Of a stretch of DNA of 64,000 nucleotides, positions 10,098 to 22,925 are shown one piece after another. The DNA is taken from contig OZ025211.1 in the NCBI GenBank assembly GCA_964019055.1, positions 11,258,400 through 11,322,399 on the forward strand, read 5' to 3'. The translations under genes and the position numbers were made by a program. The notes under the pieces were generated by a model that was given only the letters and a program-made list of their open reading frames with translations, ran no database searches and was not told the DNA's origin. Numbering within the stretch: position 1 is the stretch's first letter; every line of letters begins with the position of its first letter. Source of the stretch: Anthopleura xanthogrammica (taxonomy: Eukaryota > Cnidaria > Anthozoa > Actiniaria > Actiniidae).

Positions 10098-10194
10098 GTA
10101 CCTACACTTTTGATCCAGTCTCATACCCAGAGCTCCTCGGTCTCGTCCCTCAAGATGGCGGATGCATGATGTAGAGTCGTTTCACTGCAGGTAA

Positions 10195-10275
10195 GATCAC
10201 TAAATGATGTGCAAATGAGTCTGTGTTCTTCAAAAACAGTGGTTTGCATCGAATACGGAACTAAAGCATTATAGA
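10195..10275. mobile_element. Copy of a dispersed repeat shared with 22835 and 24975
   Basis: GAGTCTGTGTTCTTCAAAAA, then CAGTGGTTTGCATCGAATAC, matches 25017-25062 on the same strand and about 22840-22900 on the opposite strand. Confidence 0.6.
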
Positions 10276-10639
10276 CTGCATGCAATAATGGCTGCCACTT
10301 CATCATCATAATTTTTTAAATTCATATTTTAATTACGAGCACTAGACATTAAAATTAAGCTTATAGATTAGAATCATGATATCAACAAAGTTAGAAAGTT
10401 CAAGGTAGTATCTTTTGTGCTCACATCACTTCCTGCTAGCTGTATTACTGAGCAGAGCTTGGGAAAAGCTGTTCTGGAATCATTGAAAGACTTATTTATG
10501 TATCTCATGTTGAAGTTTATGTTATTGATAATCCAGATAATCTACATGTAGTAATTTTATGAACTAGTCAAATGAAACCGGGACAGGGCAGGTAATAAAC
10601 GTAGCAAAACCAGGGACTTACAGTGCAAACACACTATTA

Positions 10640-10990
10640 AACCGGGAATAAAATAAATAAATAAATCTCTTTACTTTATCTAATCGTTCTATAGCGCTTT
10701 CGCACTAATTGGGGACACTTAATTTTCACTCACACACACTACCACTGCATTCAAATATTCTATGCACACAACGTTCACTCACATGTCGATTTTTAAAGAG
10801 GGAGGAAACTGGAGAACCCTGAGAAAACCCTCATAGCATAGCAAAGAACGACACATCAAACAAATTCAATTCACATATGGTGTCCGCAGGGCTCAAACCA
10901 GTGTCTCGAACCTTTGGAGCCACAGTGGTAAAATATGATGCGTTAGCAGTGTAGGCCACCCATGCTACCCATAAATATTGGTATTGGGGG
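10640..10990 (-). mobile_element. SINE-like element
   Basis: On the minus strand a tRNA-promoter-like box (GGTTCGAGAC) is followed by GAGGGTTTTCTCAGGGTTCT and CCAGTTTCCTCCC, and the element ends in a TTTA-type tail at about 10640-10660. The same core occurs at 27045-27292 on the plus strand. This core is very common in marine invertebrate genomes; I do not assign a named family. Confidence 0.65.
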
Positions 10991-11011
10991 TTTTGGTTGA
11001 CTAGTGCATTA

Positions 11012-11196
11012 AAATAGCCCACTTTCGATATTCTGGTTGAGTGATCATGATCATGCACAAAGCAATTCAAGGTGAGGCTCTGGGGAAAGAAAAGACTATA
11101 TATTAGGATTACTCTATTGTTTCCCAGGAGCCTCATCTTGAATTGCTTTGTGCATGATAACTCAATGCAACCAGAATATCAAAAGTGGGTTATTAT
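11012..11196. mobile_element. Foldback element, 185 bp
   Basis: Arms of about 75 bases pair: GCACAAAGCAATTCAAG on the left with CTTGAATTGCTTTGTGC on the right, and the outer ends AATAGCCCACTTTCGATATT with AATATCAAAAGTGGGTTATT. Confidence 0.8.
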
Positions 11197-11527
11197 AATC
11201 ATAGTTTTTGTTTCAGGTTTCTGCAAGCTTTGATGGCTTATCAAGCCTTCAGTGCCTGGACTTATCAGGCTGTCTTAATGTGATGACTAAATTACAGCTG
11301 TATATTATGATATTATGCTTAATAACCATCCACCTTTTCGCCGATAGGCTTTCACGTGGTGGATCGTGTTATGGTCACCAAAAAGTTCAGACGTTGTTGA
11401 ATTGCCATACGATCGTACTAACTTTAAATTGTACAATTTATCTACTTGATTTGTTTATTCTGTTCTCAAAATGTTAGTGAAACTATCTAAATTTTATACT
11501 CTATTTTTAAAGAAGTGTTGATAAACC

Positions 11528-11722
11528 ATGGCCACCCAATTAAATTTTTTACAAGTATTTTTACAGGTACAACAAGTATTTTTACATTTTCACATGAGTT
11601 CAAAGTCGTGTCAGCAAAGATTTTGTTCATATAAATTTGTGACAGAAAGGACCAAAAGCATGCCAAGTTGAAATAATTGAGCAAGTTTGAAAATTAATTG
11701 GGCAGCCACGGTTAGGTGCGTT
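11528..11722. mobile_element. MITE with ACCGTGGC-type ends
   Basis: ACCATGGCCACCCAATTAA at the left and TTAATTGGGCAGCCACGGT at the right are inverted copies. A related half element lies at 21908-22020, also next to CGCGCCTAACCGTGGC. Confidence 0.7.
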
Positions 11723-11819
11723 GCACTGTAAGCCTTGAAAACTACAAAAATAAGAGACATGTGATTACCATTCTATATATATAGTAACCATATCACTTGA
11801 TTTCCATCACTCATCTCAC

Positions 11820-12097
11820 CACAGGTATCCCAAGCTCAGGGTTTCTGTCGTATCATATCAGACTTATAAGGCAATGTATGGCGATCCTTAGAAAAAAATT
11901 AAAATTCAATAAATCATACAAATAAATGTTCTAACTTATGTCTTGAATTTTCACAGAGACTCAAAGGAAAACACGAGACATAAGTTAGAACATTTATTTG
12001 TATGATTTATTGAATTTTAATTTTTTTCTAAGGATTGCCATACATTGCCTTATAAGTCTGATATGATACCACAGAAACCCAGCTTGGGATACCTGTG
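11820..12097. mobile_element. CACAGG-family MITE, 278 bp, 7-bp target duplication
   Basis: Ends are CACAGGTATCCCAAGC and GCTTGGGATACCTGTG. The inverted arms run for about 125 bases each around a short loop. The flanks are ATCTCAC and ATCTCCC, a 7-bp duplication with one change. Confidence 0.88.
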
Positions 12098-12293
12098 ATC
12101 TCCCATGCTTGCTAACTTTACAGAGCAAGGAAAATGTGTACCAGAGAAAAAACCTCATTGGAATTATGGAGAGAACAGCAAATCTAACAAACTGAGATCT
12201 CATATACGAGAGACAGCAGCCTTCATGAAACTGCTGGAAATATATGCCACCCATCTGTGTATAAGGAACTTTAAGCAGTAGTAAGACAGTATA

Positions 12294-12585
12294 CAGCTAT
12301 TTCAAAAAATGTTGAATACTGAATACTGCATACTGAATAGTGCATTCCAAGACCGAAATGCATTTTGGGTCATGTAATATTGTCTAAAGTAAAATAAATA
12401 ATTATTATTTATTTTATTTCTAGTGCATTCCATCCAAAACAATATTCTAGCTAGATATATAGAGAGAGCAAATCCCTGTATATTTACTTTTTATTTCAAA
12501 TTAACGAGACCCACAATGCCATTTGGTCTTGGAATGGACTATCCAATATGCAATATTCAGTATTCAACGTTTTTTGAAATAGCTG
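12294..12585. mobile_element. Tc1/mariner-like MITE with CAGCTATTTC ends
   Basis: The ends CAGCTATTTCAAAAAATGTT and AACGTTTTTTGAAATAGCTG are inverted, and each end is flanked by TA. The TA duplication plus a CAG start fits Tc1/mariner-type transposition. Related copies are at 26486-26768 and 27337-27744. Confidence 0.82.
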
Positions 12586-12603
12586 TATACAAAAATTTGA
12601 AAT

Positions 12604-12797
12604 GATGTGTGGTTCCAAAAATGTCCATATTATAACCATGAAGGATATAAAAAGGATCCCCCCACCCCTCTGCAATTTCCAATTTTCTTCCAAAGCAACC
12701 TTGTACCGGTAGTTTTGTTCTTCATCTGACCCTCCCACCCCCTGGGAATTTCCAATTCCTTCCATAGTGGGTTTTGGATAATTTTTGGAACCACACA
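12604..12797. mobile_element. MITE with GTGTGGTTCC ends
   Basis: TGTGTGGTTCCAAAAAT at the left and ATTTTTGGAACCACACA at the right are inverted copies. The inside has two similar C-rich segments that include TTTCCAATT. Confidence 0.7.
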
Positions 12798-15700
12798 ATA
12801 CATTTCCCTTGATGTTAGGTTGTCAGTGCTACATTTAACTCCAAAAATATATCAAAATATTTTTTCGAGACAAACTTAAAAAAATAAGAAGGCAATTAGA
12901 TATAAAAGGTTTTGCCTCTAAAATACAAAAATATACAAATTAGACTTTGCAGTTAAATACTAATGTGTTATAAGATAATACCTACACATTAAGACTGTCT
13001 CATATTAGTTATATGCCCTGAGGGTAGCACTTCATGTAGTACCAGATGCCCTTTTTTTCAGGATCATAAAATGAATTTCTCCTTATTAAATTTGTCTGTA
13101 CTTTTTCTTCACAGGAATAAAAGCTTTGGAACTTGTGTCAATAATATTATTAATAAGTATACTTTTAGACTCGAATCATGTAGAGTTTCGCACGCTGTGA
13201 TTATGAAACGATATTCATTGCTCAAGCCATTATTCACTGCTTGAGCAGTGATTATGAGGTCTGATAAAGCTTATACTATTAAAAACACTTTTTTATCCTG
13301 AATTTTGTCTTTTCTCCGATATTCAAGCCGATAATTATACTAAAAAGATTATCACGTGCACTTCAGGCTCAGGTAATATCAGTGAATACTAAAGTAAAGG
13401 GAATCAAACCATATTGTGCTATCAGTATTTTATTGTATAAGATGTACAGTGACAGTCCAAATTATTTCAGTTGGCAAATTTTTTTATATATTCTTAATTT
13501 CTCAAATATAAAGATGATCATTTTTATTTCAGAGTTTTGCTGTTTAATACAAAAGTCTGGGTGGAAAAAAGATTGGATGTAAGAGGAAGGACTGTGTTGC
13601 AGCCCAAGGGACCCCTCCCCCAAATACAGTTAATTTTAGCCCTTTATCAAAACAGTCACATTCCTCCCTCCCCCTCCCCCCAATAAAATGAGAGCTTATT
13701 CATGCATGGTATGTTGATGTCAGGAGTGTAGGAATTAGTCCAAAAAATAGTGTAATAAAACTATCAACACTTTTTAGGTAATTCCTAGAAGCTGTGTTGG
13801 TAATTTTCCTGGAAGGGGGGGGGGGGGGGAGCAGGCCTATATATAGCCAAATATAGCCTATATGGGGATGTTCCACTGGATAGGGTATAGTTTATCAGGA
13901 TTTTGGTCTTAGACAGGGAATATGATTTCCATGATACTGTCTTGAATAGGGTTATCAGTCTTGGATAGGTTAGCAGTATTAAGCGTTTCCAAGACTTAGA
14001 TAGCCAACTTTGCTGCCGTATTCAGGTTATAGAATTTCTCTTGGGTCTTAGATAGTGTTATAAGCTACAGTGTTGTGTCTTGAACAGGGTATGTTGTTTC
14101 AAGATAGGGTCAGGGTCTTTAAATCGCAGTGGATCATCCCTATCATTGAACCACCCCTAGTAATGTACCCCCTCCCCCCCCACCCCCCGTTAGTTTTCTT
14201 AAACTAAATATTTTTAACATTTCTGGTCTATGAAAAAAAAAAATAGCTTGCAGGATAACCGCAGTTTCTCCCTGATTCTTCGTAAAAAAAAAAAAAAAAA
14301 AAAAAAAGGAAGTAAGAAAGAAAAAGAAAAAAAACAACATCTGTTTTTGTCTTTTCAAACATGATGAACAAGATAAAAGAAAAACTATTTTTAACATTTC
14401 TTTATCAAAGAACAAGGCATTAATTGTCTTGTTGCTAATGTCAAAAAACTAGTTTTGTTATTATCTTCTTGCATCAAATAGTTTCCCTTTTTCTCAATTT
14501 TTTTCTTAAATCTCAATATTTAAAAGCTTCCTAAATTTCTCCCTTAGGGTGCTTTTAATTCCCCGAAATGTGTGAGATTTGTATTGCATATATTTATATC
14601 GCATATATTTGATCAGGGGCTTGATAGCTCTTGACATCTGGACACCATAGACTTAAATGCCACTTGGACATTGCTTTTTTGTCTGTGTGTGTGAATTTTT
14701 GCTACTGTACCCTCCCCTCCCTGGTGTCAAAAACTCCTGCACTAACTGACAATGAACTGTCATTCAGAAACAATAGCCTTGTACTACACATGATTTTAAA
14801 ATTTAAATACTTGTTCAAACAATGCCATTTGAATGTATGGATTACACATTTTGAATTGGAAACAAATAATACTGTGGAAATTTTGTAAATTATTATAAAC
14901 AACAAGGTTTTTGATGGAAAAAGATGCTTCAAAGCAAAGGATCGATCAATGTGTTTTGGCTTATTTTTCTGGGACATTAGGATGTCAGACCAAGCTTATA
15001 ATCCTTATGATGCGGACCAATGAGTACTAGATAACATGTTTTGCACAAACACACTGATCTTTGCTCAAATAGAGATTATGTTTCCAATAAAACTTAGAGT
15101 AAGTAATTGTAATCATGCACACCTTCTGTAAATATTTGTATGTATGGTACATTGGATATATGATGAACATTTTTACTATGATGAAGTGTTTGTAATGTAT
15201 GTTTGGCACAGAGATGTGGATGGTTGATAACATTGAATGGCATTGTAATTTCTTTTATTTTATGGCTCAATCAATGCATTCATTCATATCAATAAGAACA
15301 ATAGCAAGCGAAACTGGATTTATCTCTTATTTGAATAGTCTAGTGAGGCATAAATTTGCCTCTTTGTACAGCAATTTTTTTCGTGCATGAGCAAAAAATC
15401 CCATTCATTCACATTTTCATTCAGAAATTGCAACTGAAAATAAGATTTTAAAATTATTCCTGAAGTTTTTTCCCTTGAATGTTTTTAACAAGCATTTTGT
15501 TATTTGTTATAAGTATAAACATGAAATGGTAGCTAATAAATTGTCTATACGCTTGGCTGGGACAAAATACGACTGCGCTCGCGGGACGTGGGCGGGCAGA
15601 CCAGCTGCACATTGATGGATTAATTTCATGGACAAAGTGACACTTTTACAGAAATCTTGATTGTCTTAAACTTAAAAAATGCTGAATATCCGCAAAGCAT

Positions 15701-16619
15701 CTTTGGAAGTTTAAAGTAATCTTTTAAAAAGGAAATATTAGGAAAGTTTGAAGCTTTATTTGAGGATAATTGTGGCGTCTCGTGAATACGAAATCTCTAA
15801 ATTCGCGACATGACCTCAGCGAAGCTAGCATTGTTGAAGTGTGACTCAAATTTACTTGGTGTGTTTTCAAGCGCAGTTGGCCACATTACAAATTCCACAA
15901 ACTCCTCAAAATGCGACATATATTCAATCTATGTACAACTTCACATTAATAGCAAAAAAAATTGCGAAGATTTCTTTTAATCCTCAATTGCATAATTCCA
16001 AAAATACCGCTCACTGACAAAATGCTTGAATTCTAATTTTCTTCTAAAAATTTCTTATAATAACAATAAAACCACATAATATAATTCATGAAAAATTATT
16101 TTATTTCAACAGTTTTGATCACCAATATTTCATATGCACATTTTTCACTCTAGTATTGATAGATTTTTTCATTTAATATAGATTTTGGATTGTACATAAG
16201 GCAGTCGAATTTGACGGCCGCCTTGGAATAACTTAAACATGGATATCAATATCTATAATATATTAAAAAATACATCGATTTTCTGTACAGTGAATGTATG
16301 TATATATAAAAACACTCTTCATAAGCGCTAGAAAACTGTAAAAAATTTCCTACTTTGCTATGTTTGGCTATTCACATTTCTACATTTGAAGGGCTTTCGA
16401 ATGTTCACGAACAATGAAATACGAATTTTAAAAATTTATATCTTTAGAATTCATGGCTGCTTTTGATATCTGAAATTCACTTTAAAAGCGATTCTTGGAT
16501 CGTCTATAAAACGTGGTTTAGTTCACGTAAGTCGATACGAAAGGTATAATATTCAATAACTTAGAATACACTGACATGAAAACCATAGCGAGTTCAATTA
16601 TAAATTCAGATTAAGATTT

Positions 16620-18350
16620 TCATCTTCCTATGATTTTTGGCAGCACAGTTCTTGTGTTTAGAGATCCAGAATCGGGAACTGCATCATCTGTAATTTCTAT
16701 AGCTTTCCTAGGCTTAGATTTCCCGGAAGATGGACCTGTAGGGGGAAGTTTTCCGACTGCAGATCTTCGCTTCTCGGCCGAAGTTGACACTATGTTGTTG
16801 TTTGGCTCGGGTGCTCTTGGCAACCTTCGTCGCAGCCATGGATGTCTGAGCGCTTGAGACGGTGTCATTCTTTGAGTTGGCTCCCATTCTAAGCATCTCT
16901 TCAAGAAATCAATAAAAAGCGTATCATCACAGCCCTTTAGTGCTTGAACAAACTTCTTGGAGCCAGGGATTCCTCGTGTTTTCCCGTGTCTAGACCGACC
17001 GGGGTTCAAGACTGTGCTTCCATCAGGTAGTGTTGTCACAGTACAATATCTGGGATGTCCCTTTGAACTAATAAAGTTCTTGGCGCGTTTCGATGTCTCA
17101 ATTAGTCGCTGAGAAGGCATCCCTAACAGCTCCATTATACAAGCTAGCTGATCGGCTTCATCTTCGCCGGGGAAAATCGGATAACCCGTTAACAGTTCCG
17201 CGAGAATACATCCGAAACTCCACATGTCTATTGGCATACCATAGCGAGCACCAAGAATGACCTCTGGGGCTCTGTAAAAACGACTTTGGATATAGGTATA
17301 GATCCTCTGATGTTCATAACAGCTAGAACCAAAGTCGATAACCTTGATACCGCTTCTTCCTTGCTGTTTTAGAAGGATATTTTCGGGCTTGAGGTCGCAG
17401 TGGATTATGCGATTGCGATACAAAGCGTCCAGACATTGAAGGATGGAATGCGCGAATTTACGAACGAGTTGAAGACTAAATCCTTGGAATTTGTTCTTCT
17501 TGATCAGTTCGTAGAGATTCATACTAAGAAGTTCGAATGTCATACAAACATGATTACGAAAATTAAAATGTTCAAGCATATGAATTATATTGTAGTTATT
17601 GTCTTTGTCTTGCTTACGTAAATGTTCGAGTATACGGATCTCTTCTTGAGCTTGTCTGTGAAATCGTTTCTCGTTCCTAACCATTTTAACCGCTATATGA
17701 GTTTGTGTTTTGTGATCATAAGCCTTGACGACTTGTCCAAAGCTTCCCTTGCCAATAATCTTCAAAACTTCGTATCGATATCCTATATGATCGTGTGGAA
17801 CGTGAATATAAGAGCCTTGGTCATCGTCGTAGCCACAGTTATTTGCACCGCTCACCACACCCTGCCTTTTCTTCGCATTTGGTCCGACAAAATATATTTG
17901 TGGATAGTTAAATATCTCATGATGCTCGTAGTTAGTGAGTTTATGCATAAGTTGTTTCATTGCTTGATTAGGAGACATAAAATCTCGAGATTTCTGGGAT
18001 CCCGACCCGTTACTACGTCGATCCGCAGATGAAGAGCGCCCGACAACTGACGATGGTCGTACAGATGGTAGCGCTTGAACTTCAGGAGCGATCTTCCCCT
18101 TGTTTTGCTGGTTTGTCTCCTCCTCAAACAGCTGTTGTACTTGTACTCCTGCGAGATGCGGTAAAGCTCCTCCAGCATTGCTAGGATCGTGAGATTGGTG
18201 CTTTATATTCCCCTTTGTTGAAGGTTTTAACGGCGGTAAGATGTCTGTGCTTCCTTTACCTTCCATCAAAAACGACTCGCCACCCGTATGTAGAAAAGAA
18301 CCAGGATTGGAAACCTGCAAATGTGGTTTCCTTCCAGTCGTAGTTATCAT
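16620..18350 (-). CDS. DYRK2: DYRK2 dual-specificity kinase
   Basis: DYRK2 autophosphorylates a tyrosine in its activation loop during synthesis and then phosphorylates Ser/Thr substrates. In vertebrates it acts in p53 signalling, cell-cycle control and as scaffold and kinase of the EDVP ubiquitin ligase. The 576-residue frame has no intron. It carries the N-terminal QVQQLFEE motif (70-77), the NAPA/DH-like region around [20 protein letters not shown] (131-150), the glycine loop GKGSFGQV (200-207), the catalytic Lys 222, HCDLKPEN with Asp 319, DFG with Asp 339, and activation loop YTY (351-353). The C-terminus keeps the vertebrate-like RTVLPK ending. An in-frame TAG lies twelve bases before the ATG, and TTCTAG there looks like an acceptor, so a 5' UTR intron is likely. 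No key residue is missing. Confidence 0.98.
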   Translation of the reverse strand: MITTTGRKPHLQVSNPGSFLHTGGESFLMEGKGSTDILPPLKPSTKGNIKHQSHDPSNAGGALPHLAGVQVQQLFEEETNQQNKGKIAPEVQALPSVRPSSVVGRSSSADRRSNGSGSQKSRDFMSPNQAMKQLMHKLTNYEHHEIFNYPQIYFVGPNAKKRQGVVSGANNCGYDDDQGSYIHVPHDHIGYRYEVLKIIGKGSFGQVVKAYDHKTQTHIAVKMVRNEKRFHRQAQEEIRILEHLRKQDKDNNYNIIHMLEHFNFRNHVCMTFELLSMNLYELIKKNKFQGFSLQLVRKFAHSILQCLDALYRNRIIHCDLKPENILLKQQGRSGIKVIDFGSSCYEHQRIYTYIQSRFYRAPEVILGARYGMPIDMWSFGCILAELLTGYPIFPGEDEADQLACIMELLGMPSQRLIETSKRAKNFISSKGHPRYCTVTTLPDGSTVLNPGRSRHGKTRGIPGSKKFVQALKGCDDTLFIDFLKRCLEWEPTQRMTPSQALRHPWLRRRLPRAPEPNNNIVSTSAEKRRSAVGKLPPTGPSSGKSKPRKAIEITDDAVPDSGSLNTRTVLPKIIGR

Positions 18351-18494
18351 CCCCCGTGACTAGAAATTATTCCAACTAACTGATTGCTTTAACCTAGTTC
18401 TCTGGATGATATTCTTTTGAGTTCAGTTGTAGCGGTTCTCTCTTCTTTTTGTCAGCCGCTTTGTGATGTTTTACTTTGCCACGTTGCCAGGTGA

Positions 18495-18660
18495 TTTTCA
18501 ACCAATCATATCGCGCGCTCACGGCGTCTTGACAACGGCAAGCATAAATAGAATTGACGGAGTCATGACGGACGTCACAGTCGTTTTGAATCCTGATTGG
18601 TCCTTATGAACAATTACCTGCTTTTCATTGGCCGTTAACTGACATCACTTCCGGAAGTGA
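18495..18660 (-). promoter_or_regulatory. Probable DYRK2 promoter
   Basis: About 150-300 bases upstream of the DYRK2 ATG are CCAAT (18502), GATTGG (an inverted CCAAT box, about 18595), a GACGTCAC CRE-like site (about 18571) and the palindromic ETS site ACTTCCGGAAGT (18647-18658). There is no TATA box. This mix is typical of housekeeping promoters. Confidence 0.6.
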
Positions 18661-19362
18661 TTGAAAGACATTAGAAAACTCATTAGAAATTCAAAATAAT
18701 TCAGCTGGCCCAGTTTGTTTACATTAAAATTTAGCCACAAAAACTTAAATTTTACGTAACAGAACAGCGATTTTAATTTACGAAAAAACCCACAAGCAAT
18801 CCTCAACCTGCAATAATCATGTTCTGGTTTTATGCAGATTATCCTAACATTTTCAAACCGTTTTTGAGATACATTTGAAGTCGTCGAGAGTGAAAGGCCT
18901 TAACGTACTGTTGACCCCGTTGCTAAGATGCTATTTTACAAAACGCTATTATAACATTATCCTTTCTTTGTTCCATATCATTGTATGTTTGGCATTTACT
19001 TAACATTTTCTCTTTTTTTCCGCCCAAAATACGAATAAGAACGATGAGAAAAACTTCAAATACCACTCTCAAAAATATAATATAAGAGAATTCACCGGTC
19101 GGCAAGCCGATAATGGTTATCTGATTAATTGCTATGCCGTCTTTTTACAAACGGTTTGATCGACAAGAATCATGGAAAAACTATAACTTATTCATTTGGT
19201 TGATTTGCTGTTGCTCGGGGAAAATATGTTTTAGTGGCTCAAAGTTTTGGGGCATATTCTCTGCAAAAATTGACTTAGAAGACGCCTTGTCGAGTTTTCT
19301 TTTTGTTTTTTTCTATTACTTTCGTTCTATCTTTTTCTCATCAACTATAAACTGGTTCATCA

Positions 19363-19665
19363 GTGACCATTGACCGTTTTTGGAGATTGCAGAAAGGAGG
19401 ATAACTATGATACAAAGAAGTACACATAGAAAATATAGAAAATAAATGATCGAAATTTTTTTGCAGTGGCAAAACCACAGGAAGCCCATCATTGAAAAAC
19501 GACCATTGACGACCAAAAGTGACCATTGACGGTTTTTGGAGATTGCAGAAAGGAGGATAACTATGATACAAAGAAGTATATAAAGGAAATATAGAAAATA
19601 AATGACCGAAGATTTTTTGCAATGGCAAAACCACAGGAAGCCCATCATTGAAAAACGACATTGTG
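19363..19665. repeat. Tandem duplication, period about 156 bp
   Basis: Two copies begin at GTGACCATTGAC (19363 and 19519) and run through CACAGGAAGCCCATCATTG. They differ by few bases. The CACAGGAAGCCCA motif inside recalls the end of the CACAGG MITE family. Confidence 0.85.
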
Positions 19666-20329
19666 ATTTTAAAAGGGGCCAAAAATTATTTTTAGAGTTA
19701 TCATTAGCAATAATTTCAAACTCTAAAATAACGATGCTCTACATGACTTAATGGTCACATGTATTCCAAGACAGTGTGTCTGAGTGAGAAGGATGAAAGT
19801 GGAAGACGGGGGGAGGGGAGGTGACTATTCGTTTGTCTCTCCAAATATATTTCATGTTTATCAGACAGGAATCTTAAAAATAGGCTCTATCTTCGAATCT
19901 TTGATTTCTTTTACAAAACTTTTCATGGTACTTTACGTCTGCGCCTTATTAGCTTCACTCATCAAACTCGCGCGAAACAGTCTCATCCCAAGAGCCTGCA
20001 ATCCCCCAGGTCAGCAATAACCAGCAGGCACGCATGCTCTCACTAGGGAATTACCAGAAGCCTAAAAATTCTGTAAGACCTGAAGCCTTGTCAAAAATGT
20101 TTTTAATAAGAAATGCAATGTTAAATATTTGTTTTTCAGATATTACCCTTTAGCTGTCTGTCACTTTCCTTGGATGATAGGTGTGTCAACCTATTCGCAG
20201 GCAGGGCCATTTTTGGTTAATAGTGTTTGCATTTGATACCAATTTATAAGTCATTTCTGAATAATGACCCGTTTCAGATATAAACAAATTAGCGAACACC
20301 AACGTATATTTCTACTTCCCTACCTAACT

Positions 20330-20775
20330 CTACAACAAATGGCACGCAATAGGCCAAAATTAAATAAGATATTTTTATTTTTGGCGTTTATAAGGTGTAA
20401 GTGGAAATGTCTAGTTTTCTGAGATGAGCCGCGGTTTGACGAGTTTTCAGACCAACGTCTAATGTATGTCACTATTCCACGACAAATGGCACGCAATAGG
20501 CCAAAATTAAATAAGATAATTTCATTTTTGGCGTTTATAAGATGCAAGTGGAAATATCTAGTTTTCTGACATGAGCCGCGGTTTTGACGAATTTTCAGAC
20601 CAACGTCTAATGCATATCATTATTCTACGACAAATGGCACGCAATAGGCCAAAATTAAATAAGATAATTTCATTTTTGGCGTTTATAAGATGCAAGTGGA
20701 AATGTCTAGTTTTCTGACATGAGCCGCGGTTTGACGAGTTTTCAGACCGACGTCTAATGTATATCACTATTCTAG
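20330..20775. repeat. Three tandem copies of about 148 bp
   Basis: GGCACGCAATAGGCCAAAAT recurs at 20341, 20488 and 20636. Each copy continues through GAGCCGCGGTTTGACGA to CAGACCAACGTCTAATG. Similarity between copies is high. Confidence 0.9.
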
Positions 20776-21055
20776 CTAGCATCCTGTTCCTAGTCTAGTC
20801 AATATATCAAGGTTGACATGACTTTCATTAAAATGAAACGGCTTCTCTGTTAACACTACATATATTAACGTTTATAGCATATATTGGGAGGAAAACTGAT
20901 ATGTTTACACAAAAACGCCGAAAACATCAGATATTACATTTGCCAGTTTGTCTGACGGACAAATGGGCCAGTTTTTACTTCTATGACAGAACAGCCTTTT
21001 AACTAAAAACTTTCTCGGGACAGCTGGCTTATTTCATTGCTTCGGTTCTCGGTAT

Positions 21056-21276
21056 TTACAGTGTGAATCGAAAAACCGTGGGCACCCAGAAATAATTTAG
21101 AAATCGTTTCTTGTTCGTTGAACAATCTGAAACGACTCTCTAACTACATGAAGTTTATCTGACTACAAATCAGTCGACATTCTTGTAGTTAGAGAGTTGT
21201 TTCAGACTGGTCAACGAACGATAAACCATTTCTGAAATATTTCTGGGTGCCCACGGTTTTTCGATTCGCACTGTAA
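21056..21276. mobile_element. Foldback element, 220 bp
   Basis: Arms pair over about 95 bases: AACCGTGGGCACCCAGAAAT with ATTTCTGGGTGCCCACGGTT, and CTCTCTAACTACA with TGTAGTTAGAGAG. An isolated piece of the same end, ACTGTGGGCACCCAGAAAT, lies at 38608. Confidence 0.82.
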
Positions 21277-21361
21277 ATATAACTCTCGCTTACATCATCC
21301 TTGATCCTAGTTCATCGTTTAGGGCGTCGTTTATACTTTAAACTTTAGTGGTGTATTACAT

Positions 21362-21497
21362 GTGGTCGTGGTGGTCGTGGTGGTCGTGGTGGTCGTGGTG
21401 ATGCGGTGATGGGGGAGGGAGGGAGGGAGGGAGGGAGGGAGGGAGGGAGGGAGGGAGGGAGGGAGGGAGGGAGGGAGGGAGGGAGGGAGGGAGGGAC
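21362..21497. repeat. GGTCGT and GGGA microsatellites
   Basis: A short TGGTCGTGG run is followed by about twenty GGGA units at 21413-21495. The G-rich strand has many GGG runs separated by a single A, so it could form G-quadruplexes. Confidence 0.95.
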
Positions 21498-21907
21498 TGG
21501 GGGCTGGGATAAATATTTTTACTAAAAAAAAATGAACATTGCATATTTCATATCACTGAAAAACGTCTTCATCTTCTTCTTCGCCTCCTTCTCCTTCTTC
21601 TTGACAAGGCTTTAAATCTCACAGAATTTCTAGTCTTCTATTCTTGTATACTCAGAGCATGCGTCCCTGCCGGTTATTGCTGACAAGGAGGATTGCAGGC
21701 TCTGTAGACTAAAATTCTTCACGCGAGTTTGATGGTAGCCGAGTGAGGCGAAAGCGCAAACGACTATGAAAAGTGTACGGTAAAAGAAGTCAGAGATCCT
21801 AGACTCTTGGTACGGAAGAACAAACTGAGGAATTCTGAGAGTAAAAATGCCGGGAATCAAGGTCACGTGACTGTACAAAAACCACCTTTGATAAGTTATA
21901 GTGCGAC

Positions 21908-22020
21908 GCGCCTAACCGTGGCCACCAAATTAAATTTTTCACAAGCTAGCCAATCAGCGAACAAGAATTTGTACATTTTCATATGAGGTCAAAGTCGTGT
22001 TAGCAAAGATATTATTTACT
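21908..22020. mobile_element. Half copy of the ACCGTGGC MITE
   Basis: CTAACCGTGGCCACCAAATT and the following CATATGAGGTCAAAGTCGTG match one half of the element at 11528-11722. It abuts the next element at 22021. Confidence 0.6.
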
Positions 22021-22165
22021 CTGTCATTTTCTTCTGTTGAAATACTTTTATTTCCATAAAAAATTATTGAAGGAAAAACTGTCAGATGAAATTTTAGAGT
22101 CAAAAAGCCGTAAGGACTCACTTTCCCAGAGTGCTTTGTGCTAGAATTTCAAGCTCATGCACAAT
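22021..22165 (-). mobile_element. Partial copy of the CACAAAGCA family
   Basis: Read on the minus strand it matches 24386-24612: GAGCTTGAAATTCTAGCACA, AAGCACTCTGGGAAAGTGAG, and the inner GAAAATGACAGAGT region. About 80 bases shorter than the other copies. Confidence 0.6.
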
Positions 22166-22300
22166 GGGTATTTATCTTTGTCGATTAAAATTGAAAGGCT
22201 AATGCCTACAAACTCCGACACGAAAAACCGTTTTGAAAACGTGTGCGCGCCAACGTTTTGGCATCTGCGTCCTCGAGCGATACTTCACAATGCTGCCAGC

Positions 22301-22630
22301 CACAGGGAGCCCAATTTAGATAAAAATAAAAGGTGGAAATAAAATCGGAAAAAATCGACTTTAAATATTATTTTTTGATTCGAGGTCAAGATAATGTCCT
22401 CTATAATACGAACGAGCAAAACAAACATTTTTTTCGCGCGCACCTTTGTTTTCCTATATAGTGATTTCCCTATGGTATCCTGTGTGGATTTGTGTCAATA
22501 TATTTTATATTTCTTGCTCGTTCGTATTATAAAGGACATTATCTTGAACTCGAATTGGAAAAAAATTAAAGTCGATTTTTTTCCGATTTTATTTCTACCT
22601 TTGACTTCTATCTAAATTAGGCTCCCTGTG
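22301..22630. mobile_element. CACAGG-family MITE, 330 bp, perfect 7-bp duplication
   Basis: The ends are CACAGGGAGCCCAATTTAGA and TCTAAATTAGGCTCCCTGTG. Long arms pair through GATAATGTCCTCTATAATAC. The flanks are TGCCAGC on both sides (22294-22300 and 22631-22637), an exact 7-bp target duplication, so this copy is young. Confidence 0.92.
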
Positions 22631-22834
22631 TGCCAGCCGAGAACGACGGCGCGCGCACGAACCTTACGTAAAAAATGGTCAGTCGAAGTCAACGCAGACC
22701 ACAGGCACTAAGGCACCGAAAATCATCTCGAAAAAACAAGCACATTCAATTATAGATTCCACAGGGAGCCCGCACCTGTGAGATTAGTGTCGCTGCTCGC
22801 AGCAATACCTCACTAGCGCCTTCGATGCAACCCG

Positions 22835-22925
22835 ATGTTTTTGAAGACCACCGCAGACTTATTTGCCGCAGGCTTAGCCTCGTTTATAAGTCAGCTATTC
22901 AAAGACACCAAGTCCGTGAGATTTC
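22835..22925 (-). mobile_element. Dispersed repeat, inverted relative to 24975-25065
   Basis: GAGGCTAAGCCTG and the GACTTATAAACGAGG segment on the minus strand match 24985-25012. Together the two could be the ends of a larger 2.2-kb element, but no coding sequence for a transposase lies between them. Confidence 0.55.

Larger units (their letters stand above)
9161..16619. other. 7.4 kb without a convincing gene
   Basis: I see no splice-linked coding exons on either strand. The stretch is a patchwork of foldback elements (listed separately), a SINE-like copy, C- and G-rich runs (13600-13690, 13818-13830, 14168-14187), and a degenerate array of GTCTTGGATAGGGT-like words at 13870-14110. The part at 14900-16600 is plain AT-rich DNA; the end next to 16619 is presumably DYRK2 3' UTR. 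Confidence 0.5.

Noticed and set aside
11208..11477. Frame starting with a leucine-rich-repeat-like GLSSLQCLDLSGC
   Set aside because: Only one repeat-like stretch, no matching neighbouring exons, and the rest is hydrophobic noise; kept out as too weak.
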